The notes below the pieces were generated by a model. It saw nothing but the letters and a program-made list of their open reading frames with translations. It had not been told where the DNA came from and did not search any database. A DNA stretch of 64,000 bases from Actinoplanes lobatus (GTDB lineage: Bacteria; Actinomycetota; Actinomycetes; Mycobacteriales; Micromonosporaceae): assembly GCF_014205215.1 (NCBI RefSeq), contig NZ_JACHNC010000001.1, positions 5,452,501 through 5,516,500 on the forward strand, read 5' to 3'. Of this stretch, positions 9,064-17,959 are shown piece after piece (within the stretch, counting starts at the first letter, position 1; every line of letters starts with the position of its first letter). A program made the position numbers and the translations under genes.

Positions 9064-9864
9064 TCAGCGGCTGGTAGGGAGGTCACCTGCGTGGAGCTGG
9101 GGTCTCTGGTCGGGATGATCGAAATAGAACCTGATTGCCTGGTATGCCGGTACCGCATTGGCGCCGAGCCATGAGGTTCGGGCGACGAGGAAGGGAAGGA
9201 GTCCTCCCTCGAAGGTGTGAAGGCGTCCGGTATGGCGACGCTCGCGGGTGCCGTCCATGGGTAGCGCCTTGACGGTGATCCATGGGTTGGGTCCGTCGCG
9301 GGCCTGGACATCGACGACCGCGTCCCACGGGACGAAGTGTTCGAGGACCAGGGAACGATGGTAGATCCCGGAGGGGGTCAGCACGATGGTGCCCGGTGCC
9401 AAACGCAACAGGACGATGAGGAACCAGCTGGCGAAGACAGCGAATCCTCCGGAGATGGCCGCCAGCACCCAGCCGGTAGCACTGCCACCGGCAGCCATCA
9501 CGGCGGTGAAACCCGCGGCAAGCAGGGCGACCAGGACCAACGTCACCGTGATCAGGTAGTACGGCAAACGGGCGTACGGGAAAGCCAATCCGCTCTCCCC
9601 TCGATCGTTGACACCGGCCGAGGGAGGCTCGGTGGCTGGGCGAGGATGCCGCAGACCCGTGATCCCTATCGCGGTGACATGGCCGGCAAGGATGGCCGCC
9701 AGGCCGAACCCGATCGCTTCCACGGTGTCACCGGTCACCGCGGCGGCGACCGCGACGACTGCGATGAGGCCGCTGATCAGGCCGAGGAAAATCGCGGCCA
9801 GCACTCGGACGGCGGAGCGGCGAGGTGCCGGCCATCCGGTCAGAGGGTCAGGGTTCAATGGCAT
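9064..9864 (-). CDS. Membrane protein with C-terminal PH-like domain
   Basis: 266 residues. Two hydrophobic helices lie near residues 18-65 and two more near 100-155. They are followed by a soluble C-terminal domain with the pattern LTPSGIYHRSLVLEHFVPWDAV, typical of the small PH-like domains attached to actinobacterial membrane proteins. Start ATG 9864. It stands alone; an IS remnant begins about 60 bases upstream. Function unknown. Confidence 0.7.
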   Translation of the reverse strand: MPLNPDPLTGWPAPRRSAVRVLAAIFLGLISGLIAVVAVAAAVTGDTVEAIGFGLAAILAGHVTAIGITGLRHPRPATEPPSAGVNDRGESGLAFPYARLPYYLITVTLVLVALLAAGFTAVMAAGGSATGWVLAAISGGFAVFASWFLIVLLRLAPGTIVLTPSGIYHRSLVLEHFVPWDAVVDVQARDGPNPWITVKALPMDGTRERRHTGRLHTFEGGLLPFLVARTSWLGANAVPAYQAIRFYFDHPDQRPQLHAGDLPTSR

Positions 9865-9924
9865 TCGTGTGTACGCCTTCGTGAGTCGAATCAGAAGATG
9901 CTGTTCCAGACCTTCTTCGCGTTG

Positions 9925-10123
9925 TCGGCGACTGCCTCTCTGGCGTCAAGCACAGGCAGGGGCTACCACGAGTGGTTGGCCGCCGAACCCGCCCGGCAGG
10001 CACGCGAAGTCGACGACGAGCACCTCGCTGCTCTGATCCGGCAGATCCAGGCCGAACACCGAGGCTACGGGTGCCGCGGATCGCTGCCGAGCTGCGCCGC
10101 TGCGGCCTGCGGATCAACCGTGA
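9925..10123 (+). mobile_element. IS3-family transposase (orfB) remnant
   Basis: The first frame reads GYHEWLAAEPARQAREVDDE and then LIRQIQAEHRGYG, the N-terminal part of an IS3-type OrfB just ahead of its HTH_21 segment. The match continues in the next frame as [18 protein letters not shown], so a one-base frameshift lies near 10065. The DDE catalytic core is missing: the match ends at about 10123, exactly where a duplicated piece of another gene begins. No terminal inverted repeats are visible. This is a dead fragment. Confidence 0.75.
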
Positions 10124-10326
10124 ATGTGGTCGACGGTGCGGGCCATGTCGGCGAGCAGCTCCGGGTTGCGGTAGTTGTTGCAGGCGACCAGTGCGCTGAT
10201 CTCCACCCGCGATGTGGACTCGGCCCAGGCGGCGAACATGGTCCAGCACTTGAAGTGCAGACCGTCCGGCTCGCCGCTGAGCGGGTAGAAGTGGTCCCAG
10301 ATCTTTTGCCTACCGCAACCAGTCAC
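10114..10326 (-). pseudogene. Partial duplicate of the luciferase-like oxidoreductase gene
   Basis: Bases 10124-10300 match 11831-12007 with five mismatches in 177 bases, same orientation. They encode residues about 39-97 of the protein at 11353-12123 ([16 protein letters not shown] to ARTVDHI). Both ends of the domain are missing, so it cannot be functional. One boundary coincides with the end of the IS3 remnant, which suggests the copy arose together with transposition or recombination. Confidence 0.85.
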
Positions 10327-10448
10327 GCGACAAGCCCCGGTGGACGGGACTCGGCGGAAGCGTAGCCCGACCGGTGACGCTGTGCTACCGCGAGGATGGG
10401 GCCACGGTATCTTTGGGCCGACAGCCGAGCAGTGTTCGGGAGGTGTAC

Positions 10449-11015
10449 ATGACTGCCGAGATGGTCGCGCCAGCCTGGATGCATGAGCAGGTCACGGCTG
10501 AGCGATACGCGACGTGGACAGAAGAGCAGTGCGCCGGTATCGAGATCGTGGATGGGATGGTCCTCGAGAGCCCGAGTGCCTCCAAGCGGCACAACCGCTT
10601 GGCCAGACTTCTGGCCAACGCACTGGACGCTGCCGCCGGCCCGGATTGGAACGCTGACACCGACTTCGACGTACGGCTTCAGGACGTGCCGTTGAACAAT
10701 CGTCGGCCCGACGTGACGGTCTATCGGGCGGAGACCATCGACATCACTCCGACCCGGCCCGAGCATGTGCTTCTCGTGGTCGAGGTGGTCTCTTCCGGCT
10801 CGGAGACGACTGATCGGATCGTCAAGGTCGACCAGTACGCGCGAGCTGGTATTCAGTTCTATTGGCGTGTTGAGCAGGCCGCGACTGGTGCGCCTCTCAT
10901 CTATACCTACATCCTCGACCCGGCAGCCGGACGTTACCGCGATGGCGATGTCTTCACTGGGATCGTGAAGCTGACCGCGCCCTTCGCCATCGAAATCGAT
11001 CTCGGCCAGCTCTGA
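10449..11015 (+). CDS. Uma2-family endonuclease
   Basis: 188 residues. Uma2 proteins are PD-(D/E)XK-fold nucleases, abundant in cyanobacteria and actinobacteria and often of unknown target. Seen directly: the core pattern [13 protein letters not shown] (catalytic Asp), [12 protein letters not shown] (catalytic Glu) and [20 protein letters not shown], which characterises the family. ATG 10449 is chosen over an upstream GTG-type start because GGAGG at 10438-10442 precedes it at good spacing. The gene sits alone among IS and pseudogene debris, consistent with a mobile accessory gene. Confidence 0.9.
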   Translation: MTAEMVAPAWMHEQVTAERYATWTEEQCAGIEIVDGMVLESPSASKRHNRLARLLANALDAAAGPDWNADTDFDVRLQDVPLNNRRPDVTVYRAETIDITPTRPEHVLLVVEVVSSGSETTDRIVKVDQYARAGIQFYWRVEQAATGAPLIYTYILDPAAGRYRDGDVFTGIVKLTAPFAIEIDLGQL

Positions 11016-11220
11016 TTCCGCCAGGTCCCGGCGGCGGTGATCAATGAGTCGATCATCGGGCCTACGGTTTCGGCGGCCAGTGCGGTGCGATGCTCGGCGA
11101 CCCGCCGACGGTGCTCGAACAGATCCCGGTCCGGGTCGGCCTGCACGGCCCTGCCCCGGATCGGCCAGGAGATCGGCGTCCTGCCGACGACTTCTTCTTA
11201 CGCTTGCGAGACACCGGCAT
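11016..11220 (-). pseudogene. Decayed short reading frame, unknown family
   Basis: From ATG 11220 the product starts MPVSRKRKKKSSAGRR. After about 25 codons a plausible continuation is found only in another frame (ADPDRDLFEHRRRVAEHRTA, then LAAETVGPMIDSLITAAGTWR), which then runs into the antisense of the Uma2 gene. The Lys/Arg-rich start and charged helix look like a known kind of actinobacterial small protein, but I cannot name it. Together with the rest of 11016-11352 it fills a 337-base stretch with no intact gene. Confidence 0.35.
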
Positions 11221-11352
11221 GTCGGCGAGTCCTACTGGGGGGCGGGACGGCCACTTCTCAGCCGGTTGGGCGCCGCACCAGGAGGCGCCGGGCCGATGGC
11301 GTGCCGGTGGGGGCGGTTCTGATGAGAGGGAGGCCCGCCCCCGCCGTAGGTG

Positions 11353-12123
11353 CTACGCGTTCAGTTTGTCGCGCCAGGCGAGGAAGTCGCGGAGGTCGGT
11401 GAGGTCGGGCTCCGGGCCGCCGGTGTGGATGGTGAAGAGGCGGGCGCCCAGCTCGTACATCTCGTCGCGGTTCTCGGTGTTGCCCATGACTGAGATCTCG
11501 ATCTCGGCGGGGTCGCGGCCGATGTCGGCGCAGTGCTGTCCGAGGATGCCCAGCTTGCGCTCCAACGTCGAAGGGTCGGAGAAGCTGTGCCAGATGTCGG
11601 CGTGTTTCGCCGTGAGGCGCAGGGTCTTCTTCTCGCCGCCGCCGCCGATCAGCACCGGGATGTCGCGGGTCGGCTTCGGGTTCAGTTTCTCCCAGCGGGA
11701 CTCGATGCGGGGCATGGCGACGGCCAGGTCGTCGAGGCGGCTTCCGGCGGTGCCGAACTCGTAGCCGTACTCGGTGTAGTCGCGTTCGAACCAGCCGGAG
11801 CCGATGCCGAGGATCAGGCGGCCGTCGGAGATGTGGTCGACGGTGCGGGCCATGTCGGCGAGCAGCTCCGGGTTGCGGTAGCTGTTGCAGGCGACCAGTG
11901 CGCCGATTTCCACCCGCGATGTGGACTCGGCCCAGGCGGCGAGCATGGTCCAGCACTCGAAGTGCAGACCGTCCGGCTCGCCGCTGAGCGGGTAGAAGTG
12001 GTCCCAGTTGAACAGGATGTCCAGGCCCAGGTCCTCGGCCTCGGAGGCGGTACGCCGGATGGTGGCGTAGTCCATGTGTTGCGGCTGTAGTTGCAGCGCG
12101 ATGCGAACCGGCCTATCGATCAT
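11353..12123 (-). CDS. LLM-class F420-dependent oxidoreductase
   Basis: 256 residues, luciferase-like monooxygenase fold (TIM barrel). Members of this actinobacterial group use coenzyme F420 to oxidise or reduce small substrates; the substrate here is unknown. Seen directly: the start VRIALQLQPQ, the [10 protein letters not shown] segment, TSRVEIGALV followed by [17 protein letters not shown] and LILGIGSGWFERDY, the family hallmark, and IPVLIGGGGEKKTL. Start ATG 12123. A near-identical internal fragment lies at 10124-10300. No operon partner. Confidence 0.9.
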   Translation of the reverse strand: MIDRPVRIALQLQPQHMDYATIRRTASEAEDLGLDILFNWDHFYPLSGEPDGLHFECWTMLAAWAESTSRVEIGALVACNSYRNPELLADMARTVDHISDGRLILGIGSGWFERDYTEYGYEFGTAGSRLDDLAVAMPRIESRWEKLNPKPTRDIPVLIGGGGEKKTLRLTAKHADIWHSFSDPSTLERKLGILGQHCADIGRDPAEIEISVMGNTENRDEMYELGARLFTIHTGGPEPDLTDLRDFLAWRDKLNA

Positions 12124-12202
12124 GTGACCGAGCCTACGTGGGCTCGCCGCCGATGGTGGCGAACCCGGCCGGGCCCGCTCGCCGGCCGGGTGACGGGCCT
12201 GG

Positions 12203-12820
12203 TCAGCAGTGGGACAGACTGAAGTTGAAAAGGGTGTCGACGTCGCCCTCGGTGGTGTTCATCGACATCGTGCTGAGGCCGGTGGAGGTTCCCGGGTCGA
12301 TGCGCAGTTCGGTGTTGACGTTGAGGACGCTCTGCGAGCCGCACTCCGCGTAGGTGAGCACGGGTGCGACGTCCCAGGTGGTCCAGAGACCGTTCAGCGG
12401 CCCGGCGAACGTGGCGTCCTTGCGCTGGGTCGCGGAGGAGCCCTGCCAGTAGTAGCTGGTGCGCTGGAGGGCGGTCGCGCCGGACCGGAGGCTCGCCTTG
12501 CCGCGGTAGTTGGCGGAGGCGATCGCGATGGTCCAGCCGTCCGGGATGGTCACCAGGACGCCGAGCTGGCAGTTCTTGCGGCGGTCGATCAGGGCGGCGC
12601 CGTCGCCGGCCTCGGCCACGAAGTCCCGGTACTTGACCCGGAATCCGGTGTCGTCGCCGTTGCTCACGACCGTGGCGGTGCCGGGCGCGCATCCGGATCC
12701 GCTGCTGGCGAGCACCTCCACGGTGATCGCGGCCGCGGCCGCGGCGTGGGCGGGTGTGCCGAGGGGAAGCGCGAGAGCGGTGGCCAGCACGGCCGCCATC
12801 ACGCGGTTGCGGTTCTTCAT
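12203..12820 (-). CDS. DUF4360 secreted protein
   Basis: 205 residues. ATG 12820 is chosen because GGAGGA lies just upstream and because the N-terminus is then a clean signal peptide (MKNRNRVMAAVLATALALPL, then GTPAHA). The mature part has the DUF4360 pattern: GSGCAPGTA, RKNCQL, a P-G-W strand, Y-RG-A, and a final Cys pair. DUF4360 proteins are exported and of unknown function. A paralogue is transcribed divergently at 13093; the two share about 270 bases of upstream DNA. Confidence 0.9.
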   Translation of the reverse strand: MKNRNRVMAAVLATALALPLGTPAHAAAAAAITVEVLASSGSGCAPGTATVVSNGDDTGFRVKYRDFVAEAGDGAALIDRRKNCQLGVLVTIPDGWTIAIASANYRGKASLRSGATALQRTSYYWQGSSATQRKDATFAGPLNGLWTTWDVAPVLTYAECGSQSVLNVNTELRIDPGTSTGLSTMSMNTTEGDVDTLFNFSLSHC

Positions 12821-13025
12821 GGACTTCCTCCGGGGGGAACGGGGCATGCTTTCTGGAACCATTCCAGAATGACGGTCATCGCGTCCGCGACCACCGTAGT
12901 GGTGCACCTCAGGCATTTACAAGTATGAATTGCTAATGATCTCGGCATGGGCAAAAACCTCCCATAGGGGTGAAATTTCGGGGGCTTTGCGACCTTTGTG
13001 AGCTTCGGAAATCATCCTACAACGA

Positions 13026-13055
13026 TTGACTTCCATTGATTTTCATCAATAGCTT
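13026..13055 (+). promoter_or_regulatory. Likely promoter and inverted repeat for the 13093 gene
   Basis: TTGACT at 13026-13031 is followed after 17-18 bases by ATAGCT/TAGCTT. The spacer contains a perfect inverted repeat ATTGAT-tttc-ATCAAT (13035-13050), a possible operator. The surrounding 12900-13085 is unusually AT-rich for this window. Confidence 0.5.
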
Positions 13056-13092
13056 CAGCTCGATCCGTTCCCGATCCCGAAGGGGATGAAAA

Positions 13093-13749
13093 ATGAAAAG
13101 GTTGTTAACCCGCGGTTGTGCGGTGCTGGCGCTTCTGGCGTCGTCGCTGCTCGTCGCGACACCGGCCTCGGCGATCATCGTCATCGTCGACCCGCCGCCC
13201 GCCGGCGAGATGTCCATCGAGCTGGTCGCGATGGCCGGCTCGGGCTGCGCCCCGGGCACCGCCGACGTGGCGATCTCGCCGGACAACTCCGCGTTCACCG
13301 CGATCTACAGCGCCTATCTGGCGCAGGCGGGCCCCAGCGTGCCGGTCACCGAGAATCGCAAGAACTGCCAGCTCAACGTGCTGGTCCACGCGCCGTCCGG
13401 CTTCACCTTCGCGATCGCCAAGGTGGACTACCGCGGCTACGGGTACCTCCAGCCCGGCGCGGTCGCGCAGCAACGGGCCAACTACTACTTCCAGGGCATG
13501 ACGGTCGGCAGCTACGCCAATCACGCGATCGCGGCGCCGCTGGACGACAACTGGATCGTCACCGACCAGGTGCCGATCGCCTCGCAGGTCTTCCGGCCTT
13601 GTGGCGAGCAGCGGAATCTCAACATCAACACCGAGCTGCGGGTCGCCAAGGGCACCTCGACCGACGTCAGCTACCTGACGATGGACTCCACCGACGGCAG
13701 CATCGAGACGATCTACCACTTCTCCTGGATGCGGTGTAACAACAAGTGA
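13093..13749 (+). CDS. DUF4360 secreted protein
   Basis: 218 residues, signal peptide MKRLLTRGCAVLALLASSLL followed by VATPASA. The mature domain shows GSGCAPGTAD, ENRKNCQLNVLVHAPSGF, YRGYGYLQPGA and a closing MRC, matching the divergent DUF4360 paralogue at 12203 along its length. ATG 13093 follows AGGGG. The gene ends at a hairpin shared with the convergent lipoprotein gene. The role is unknown; a cell-surface or extracellular role is inferred from the signal peptide. Confidence 0.9.
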   Translation: MKRLLTRGCAVLALLASSLLVATPASAIIVIVDPPPAGEMSIELVAMAGSGCAPGTADVAISPDNSAFTAIYSAYLAQAGPSVPVTENRKNCQLNVLVHAPSGFTFAIAKVDYRGYGYLQPGAVAQQRANYYFQGMTVGSYANHAIAAPLDDNWIVTDQVPIASQVFRPCGEQRNLNINTELRVAKGTSTDVSYLTMDSTDGSIETIYHFSWMRCNNK

Positions 13750-13760
13750 GTGAACGGGTG

Positions 13761-13786
13761 GCGATGGCGGTTCGCGCCGCCATCGC
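13761..13786. terminator. Bidirectional hairpin between convergent genes
   Basis: Ten-base-pair stem GCGATGGCGG / CCGCCATCGC with a six-base loop, lying between the stops of the DUF4360 gene and the lipoprotein gene. There is no T-run, as is common in GC-rich actinobacteria. Confidence 0.65.
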
Positions 13787-14229
13787 TACTCGAGGCACGT
13801 GCCGTCGAGCCTCTGGCCGATGGTGGCGAACTCGCCGGTCAGGAACGCCTCCGGGTCGGTCTGCCGGGATCCTTCGGTGAGGGCGGCGGCGATCTCGCCG
13901 GTCGCGGCCCGCTGGACGGGGTCGGTGCTCTGCTCGCCGGCGGTCGTCACCTGGCTCGCCATGTCGGCGAACGTCCGCTGCAACCCCGCGGCGTCGTCGT
14001 TGGCGGTGTGCTCGGCCAGCCGGACCGCGCCCTCGGTGAGGATCTTGTAGACGGTGCTGCACACGTACTTCGGCTGACCCGCCGAGGCCGACGGCACCGG
14101 CGCGATGCTGACCGGTGCGGGCAGGGATCCGGCCGGGACCTCGATCTCGATCCCGTCGCATCCGGCGGCGGCGACGGCCAGGCCCGCGATCAGGGCGGTG
14201 GTCACGGCCGTGCGGCGACGTTGCGGCAC
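13786..14229 (-). CDS. Small lipoprotein
   Basis: 147 residues from GTG 14229, supported by GGAGGGG eight bases upstream (a longer frame exists but has no ribosome site). Signal: PQRRRTAVTTALIAGLAVAAAGC, with lipobox AAGC. The mature protein is helical and has two Cys (KYVCSTVY and the C-terminal GTCLE) that could form a disulfide. No family is recognised. Its upstream region is shared with the divergent beta-propeller gene. Confidence 0.75.
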   Translation of the reverse strand: MPQRRRTAVTTALIAGLAVAAAGCDGIEIEVPAGSLPAPVSIAPVPSASAGQPKYVCSTVYKILTEGAVRLAEHTANDDAAGLQRTFADMASQVTTAGEQSTDPVQRAATGEIAAALTEGSRQTDPEAFLTGEFATIGQRLDGTCLE

Positions 14230-14309
14230 TCGATTCCCCTCCTTCGATGGCGTACGCCGGAGCATAGTGCCCGCCGTGACTTTTGCGGATCTCGGAAGTT
14301 AGCTCTGAC

Positions 14310-16133
14310 GTGGTCAATATCCCCAAAAACGGCAAAAAGGTGGTACGCCGTGCGATGATCACCGGCCTGGCGACGGTTCTCGTCGCGGTCGGTGGCACGG
14401 CGTTCGCGGAGATCGTCTCGTCCCGGCCGGCTTCGTCCCCCTCGTTCAACGGCCCCGTCTACGCGGTCGCCTACCACGGCGACACCGTCTACGTCGGCGG
14501 CAACTTCACCACTGCCTCGGTCAACGGGCGCACCCAACAGCGGACCCGGCTGGCCGCCTTCGACGCGCACACCGGCGCGCTGCGCGACTGGAAACCGGCC
14601 GCCGACGCCAACGTGCGCGCGCTCGCCGTCGGCGACGGGGTGGTCTACGCGGCCGGGGACTTCGACACGGTCAACGGTGAGTCGCGGGATGCGGTGGCCG
14701 GCATCGGCGAGGCGGACGGGCAGGTCACGTCGCTGCGGCACACCGTCGCGGGGCAGCCGAACGCGATCGCCGCCGGGCACGGCCGCATCTACCTGGGCGG
14801 CCGGATCAACTCCGTGGACGGTCAGCCGCGCCGCAACCTGGCGGCCTTCACCGCCGCCGACGGGACGCTGGACGCGTGGGCGCCGACCACCGACGACACG
14901 GTCAACGCGCTCGCCGTCACCGACGACCGGGTCTATCTGGGCGGAAGCTTCCATCGTACGAACGACGTGCGCTCGACACTGCGGCTGACCGCCGTCGACC
15001 CGGACACCGGCGTGCTCGACCGGAGTTTCGCGCCGAAGCCGGTGTCGCAGGTGTTCGCGCTGGCCACCCACACCGACGGGGTGTACGCGGCGCTCGGCGG
15101 ACAGGGTGGGCGAGCGGTGTCGTACACCCGGGAGGGGCAGACCCGCTGGACCCGGGTGTTCGACGGCGACGCCCAGGCGATCACCCAGCTCTCCGATGTG
15201 ATCTACGTGGGCGGGCACTTCGACAAGGCGTGCACCACCACCAACAACGGGGTACGGGGCGTCTGCACCGACGGCTCGGTGATCCGCGGCAAACTGGCGG
15301 CGATCGACCGGGAGGGCAACCTGCTCGAATGGGCGCCGCAGGCCAACGGGATCGTCGGCACCCGGCAGTTGGCGGCCAGCGCCCGGCTCGCCTCGGTCAG
15401 CGCGGTCGGCGACTTCACCCAGGTGGACGGGGTGATCCGGAAACGGTACGCCGAGTTCACCGGGGTCATGCCACGGACGGAGAAGGCGGCCGTGGACGAT
15501 GTGGCGGCGTACAACTTCGACACCACCATCGCGGACGGCACCTTCGACGACGGCTCCGGGCACGGCCACCTGCTGCGGACGGTCACCCGCAACGGCGGGG
15601 AGCCGCGGATGGTGCCGCACGGGAGCGGCCAGGCGCTGAGCTTCCCGGCCAAGTGCCCCACCGAGAGCAGCTGCCCGCGCCTGATTCTGCAGGCCGGCGA
15701 CACTCCGGATCTCAACCCCGGGACCAAACCTCTGCGGTACGGGGCGGGCGTGCTGTTGTCGCTCGCGGAGACCGGCGGGGGCGAGAACATCCTCCAGAAG
15801 GGCTACTCGAACGGCGGCGGCCAGTACAAGCTCCAGGTCGACGGCCAGTCCGGCAAGCCGAGCTGCGGCATCAGCGACCGGACCGGCACGACGGTGTACG
15901 TGGCCCGCAGCCGGACCTCGGTGGCCGACGGCCGCTGGCACAACCTGGAGTGCCGCCGCACCGGCCCCACGCTGGCGATCATGGTCGACGACCGCCTGGA
16001 GACGGTGACCGCCGTCCCGGAAACCCTGTCTGTGGAGACGAACCAGCCCTTCACCGTCGGAGGCAAGGGCGTCGGCCAGAACAACGACCAGTTCCACGGA
16101 ACCTTGGACGACATCTGGGTCCACATCGGCTGA
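14310..16133 (+). CDS. Secreted beta-propeller protein with C-terminal LamG-like domain
   Basis: 607 residues. GTG 14310 gives a normal signal sequence ([21 protein letters not shown]) and has GGAAG at 14294-14298. Residues about 40-395 contain repeated blades of the type [17 protein letters not shown] / [17 protein letters not shown] / [11 protein letters not shown], a delta-60/DUF5122-like propeller. Residues about 400-607 form a concanavalin/LamG-like domain ([27 protein letters not shown], then DIWVHIG) with conserved CPTESSCPR and CGISDRTG Cys residues. It is probably a cell-surface or extracellular binding protein; the ligand is unknown. Confidence 0.85.
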   Translation: MVNIPKNGKKVVRRAMITGLATVLVAVGGTAFAEIVSSRPASSPSFNGPVYAVAYHGDTVYVGGNFTTASVNGRTQQRTRLAAFDAHTGALRDWKPAADANVRALAVGDGVVYAAGDFDTVNGESRDAVAGIGEADGQVTSLRHTVAGQPNAIAAGHGRIYLGGRINSVDGQPRRNLAAFTAADGTLDAWAPTTDDTVNALAVTDDRVYLGGSFHRTNDVRSTLRLTAVDPDTGVLDRSFAPKPVSQVFALATHTDGVYAALGGQGGRAVSYTREGQTRWTRVFDGDAQAITQLSDVIYVGGHFDKACTTTNNGVRGVCTDGSVIRGKLAAIDREGNLLEWAPQANGIVGTRQLAASARLASVSAVGDFTQVDGVIRKRYAEFTGVMPRTEKAAVDDVAAYNFDTTIADGTFDDGSGHGHLLRTVTRNGGEPRMVPHGSGQALSFPAKCPTESSCPRLILQAGDTPDLNPGTKPLRYGAGVLLSLAETGGGENILQKGYSNGGGQYKLQVDGQSGKPSCGISDRTGTTVYVARSRTSVADGRWHNLECRRTGPTLAIMVDDRLETVTAVPETLSVETNQPFTVGGKGVGQNNDQFHGTLDDIWVHIG

Positions 16134-16144
16134 ACAAAAAAAGA

Positions 16145-16177
16145 GCCGACAACAAGCAAAGGCCGACAACAAGCAAA
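16145..16177 (+). repeat. Two 16-bp direct repeats
   Basis: GCCGACAACAAGCAAA occurs at 16145-16160 and 16162-16177, immediately after the propeller gene and directly before the first hairpin. Confidence 0.8.
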
Positions 16178-16299
16178 AGGCGCTTCAAGCGATCTTCTTG
16201 AAGCGCCTAGGAGCACTTCAAGTGGGTTGTCTTGAAGTGCGACCTTTTCAGTTTTCCGCCGCGGATTAGCAGAGTGTGCCGGTCGGAGGGCCGGCACAC
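16178..16299. terminator. Three consecutive hairpins
   Basis: Hairpin 1: perfect 12-bp stem 16178-16189 / 16197-16208 (AGGCGCTTCAAG). Hairpin 2: 10-bp stem 16213-16222 / 16231-16240 (GCACTTCAAG). Hairpin 3: 9-bp stem 16274-16282 / 16291-16299 (GTGTGCCGG). Hairpins 1 and 2 share CTTCAAG arms. They lie between two convergent genes, and hairpin 1 has a T-run on the minus strand. The rest of the 361-base gap (16134-16494) shows no gene. Confidence 0.7.
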
Positions 16300-16494
16300 G
16301 CTGCTTCACCACTCACGCGCGCCTAGGGGGAGGCCTGGGCGGCGGGGGTTCCGTGTCGTCCGGTCCGGGGAGAGCGGGGCGGGATCACGCCGGCGAGGAC
16401 GGTGCCGGCGAGTCCCGCGTGACCGGGCGGCGCAGAATCGAAGGTCATCGTTGCAGCGATGTTGCGGCGATGCAACAGTCTGTTTCGACTTGTT

Positions 16495-17889
16495 TCAGAT
16501 TCGGTTCGGCAGCCGGGTGGCGACGATCGCGCCGACCGCGAGGATCGCCGCTCCGGTGAGCACCGCCGGCACCACGCCGTCGACGAAGTTCTGGGCGCTC
16601 GCGAAACCGCCCTGGCTGCTGAAGACGGAGGAGAGCGTGGCGACCCCGGCCGCCACCCCGAACTCCCGGATCGTGTTGTTGGCGCCCGAGGCCACCCCGC
16701 GCTGCTGTTCGCCGACGCTGGCCAGGGTGACCGTGCTGATCGGCGCGAAGGTCAGGCCCATGCCGATGCCGCCCAGCACGAAGGCGCCGATGAATCGGGC
16801 GTACCCGGCGTCGGTGGTGGTGGCCAGCCCGATCCAGAGGATGCCGGCGGCCAGGAGCACCTGCCCCGCCACGATCAGGTTGCGCAGCCCGATACGGGAC
16901 CCGAAGATGCCGGCGAGCGGGGCGACCACCATCGGGGCCGCGGTCCACGGCAGCGTCCGCAGGCCGGACTCCAGCGGGGTGAGGCCCTGCACCACCTGGA
17001 AGTACTGGGCGAGCAGGAAGACCGAGCCGAACGCGCCCGCCGAGAAGGTCAGGGTCACCACGTTGACCAGGCTGAACGACCGGGACTTGAACAGGCTCAG
17101 CGGCAGCATGGGCGTACGATTGCGGCTTTGCCAGAAGAGGAACCCGGCGAGAAGCGCGACGCCCGCGCTCAGCATGAGTGGCACTCGGCCGCTGGTCCAC
17201 CCGCGTTCCGGGCCGTCGACGATGCCCCAGATCAGCAGCAGCATGCCGCTCGCCGACAGCAGCAGGCCGAACGGGTCGAGTTTGCGGGCGCCGCCGTAGG
17301 ACTCGCCGAGCACGAAGGCGGCCAGCGCCAGGGCGACCACGCCGATCGGCACGTTGACCCAGAAGATCCAGTTCCAGGTGAGGCCGTCGACGACCGCGCC
17401 GCCGATGACCGGGCCGAGCGCGACGCCGAGGCCGGTGATGCCGCCCCAGATGCCGACCGCGGCATTGCGCAGCCGGTCCGGTACGGCGGCGGCCAGCAGG
17501 GTCAGCGACAGTGGCGCGATCATGGCGCCGCCGATGCCCTGCGCGGCCCGGGAGGCGGTGAGCTGCCACGGTTCGGTGGAGAGCGCGGCCCCTGCCGAGG
17601 CCAGGGTGAACAGGGCGATGCCGGCCAGGTACATCCGGCGGCGGCCCAGCCGGTCACCGAGCGCGGCCGCGGTGAGCAGGAACGCGGCGAACGGCAGGGT
17701 GTACGCGTTCACGAACCACTGGAGGTCGGAGATGGACGCGCCGAGTTCGGTGCGGATGACCGGGAGCGCGGTGCTGACGACCAGGTTGTCGAGGGCGCCC
17801 ATGAAGGCCGGGATGCCGACGGCGGCGATCACCAGGCCCAGCGGGCGGGTCTTGGCTGTCTTTGCGGTGCCGAGGGTGGCGGTGGCCAC
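16495..17889 (-). CDS. DHA2-type MFS drug/proton antiporter
   Basis: 464 residues from GTG 17889, which has GGGGG at suitable spacing; the longer frame would run through the operator and is rejected. About 14 membrane helices, as in the EmrB/QacA branch. Visible motifs: MGALDNLVVSTALP (helix 1), LGDRLGRRRMY (motif A, loop 2-3) and GLGVALGPVIGGAVVD (motif C of antiporters). The neighbouring divergent TetR gene and the palindromes at both promoters suggest substrate-induced multidrug efflux. The substrate is unknown. Confidence 0.92.
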   Translation of the reverse strand: MATATLGTAKTAKTRPLGLVIAAVGIPAFMGALDNLVVSTALPVIRTELGASISDLQWFVNAYTLPFAAFLLTAAALGDRLGRRRMYLAGIALFTLASAGAALSTEPWQLTASRAAQGIGGAMIAPLSLTLLAAAVPDRLRNAAVGIWGGITGLGVALGPVIGGAVVDGLTWNWIFWVNVPIGVVALALAAFVLGESYGGARKLDPFGLLLSASGMLLLIWGIVDGPERGWTSGRVPLMLSAGVALLAGFLFWQSRNRTPMLPLSLFKSRSFSLVNVVTLTFSAGAFGSVFLLAQYFQVVQGLTPLESGLRTLPWTAAPMVVAPLAGIFGSRIGLRNLIVAGQVLLAAGILWIGLATTTDAGYARFIGAFVLGGIGMGLTFAPISTVTLASVGEQQRGVASGANNTIREFGVAAGVATLSSVFSSQGGFASAQNFVDGVVPAVLTGAAILAVGAIVATRLPNRI

Positions 17890-17908
17890 GAACTTCCCCC
17901 TAGAAGTT

Positions 17909-17958
17909 GTTATCCACTGATAACTAAGCACGGTAAGCATCGACTGATAACCTGTCAA
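17909..17958. promoter_or_regulatory. TetR-type operator and MFS promoter
   Basis: A perfect palindrome GTTATC-cact-GATAAC lies at 17909-17924, and its half ACTGATAAC recurs at 17943-17951. On the minus strand TTGACA (17953-17958) is 17 bases from TACCGT (17930-17935), a good promoter for the MFS gene. The operator lies at its start point and the second copy in its spacer. The TetR gene starts at 17960, so one site can control both genes. Confidence 0.65.
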
Positions 17959-17959
17959 T

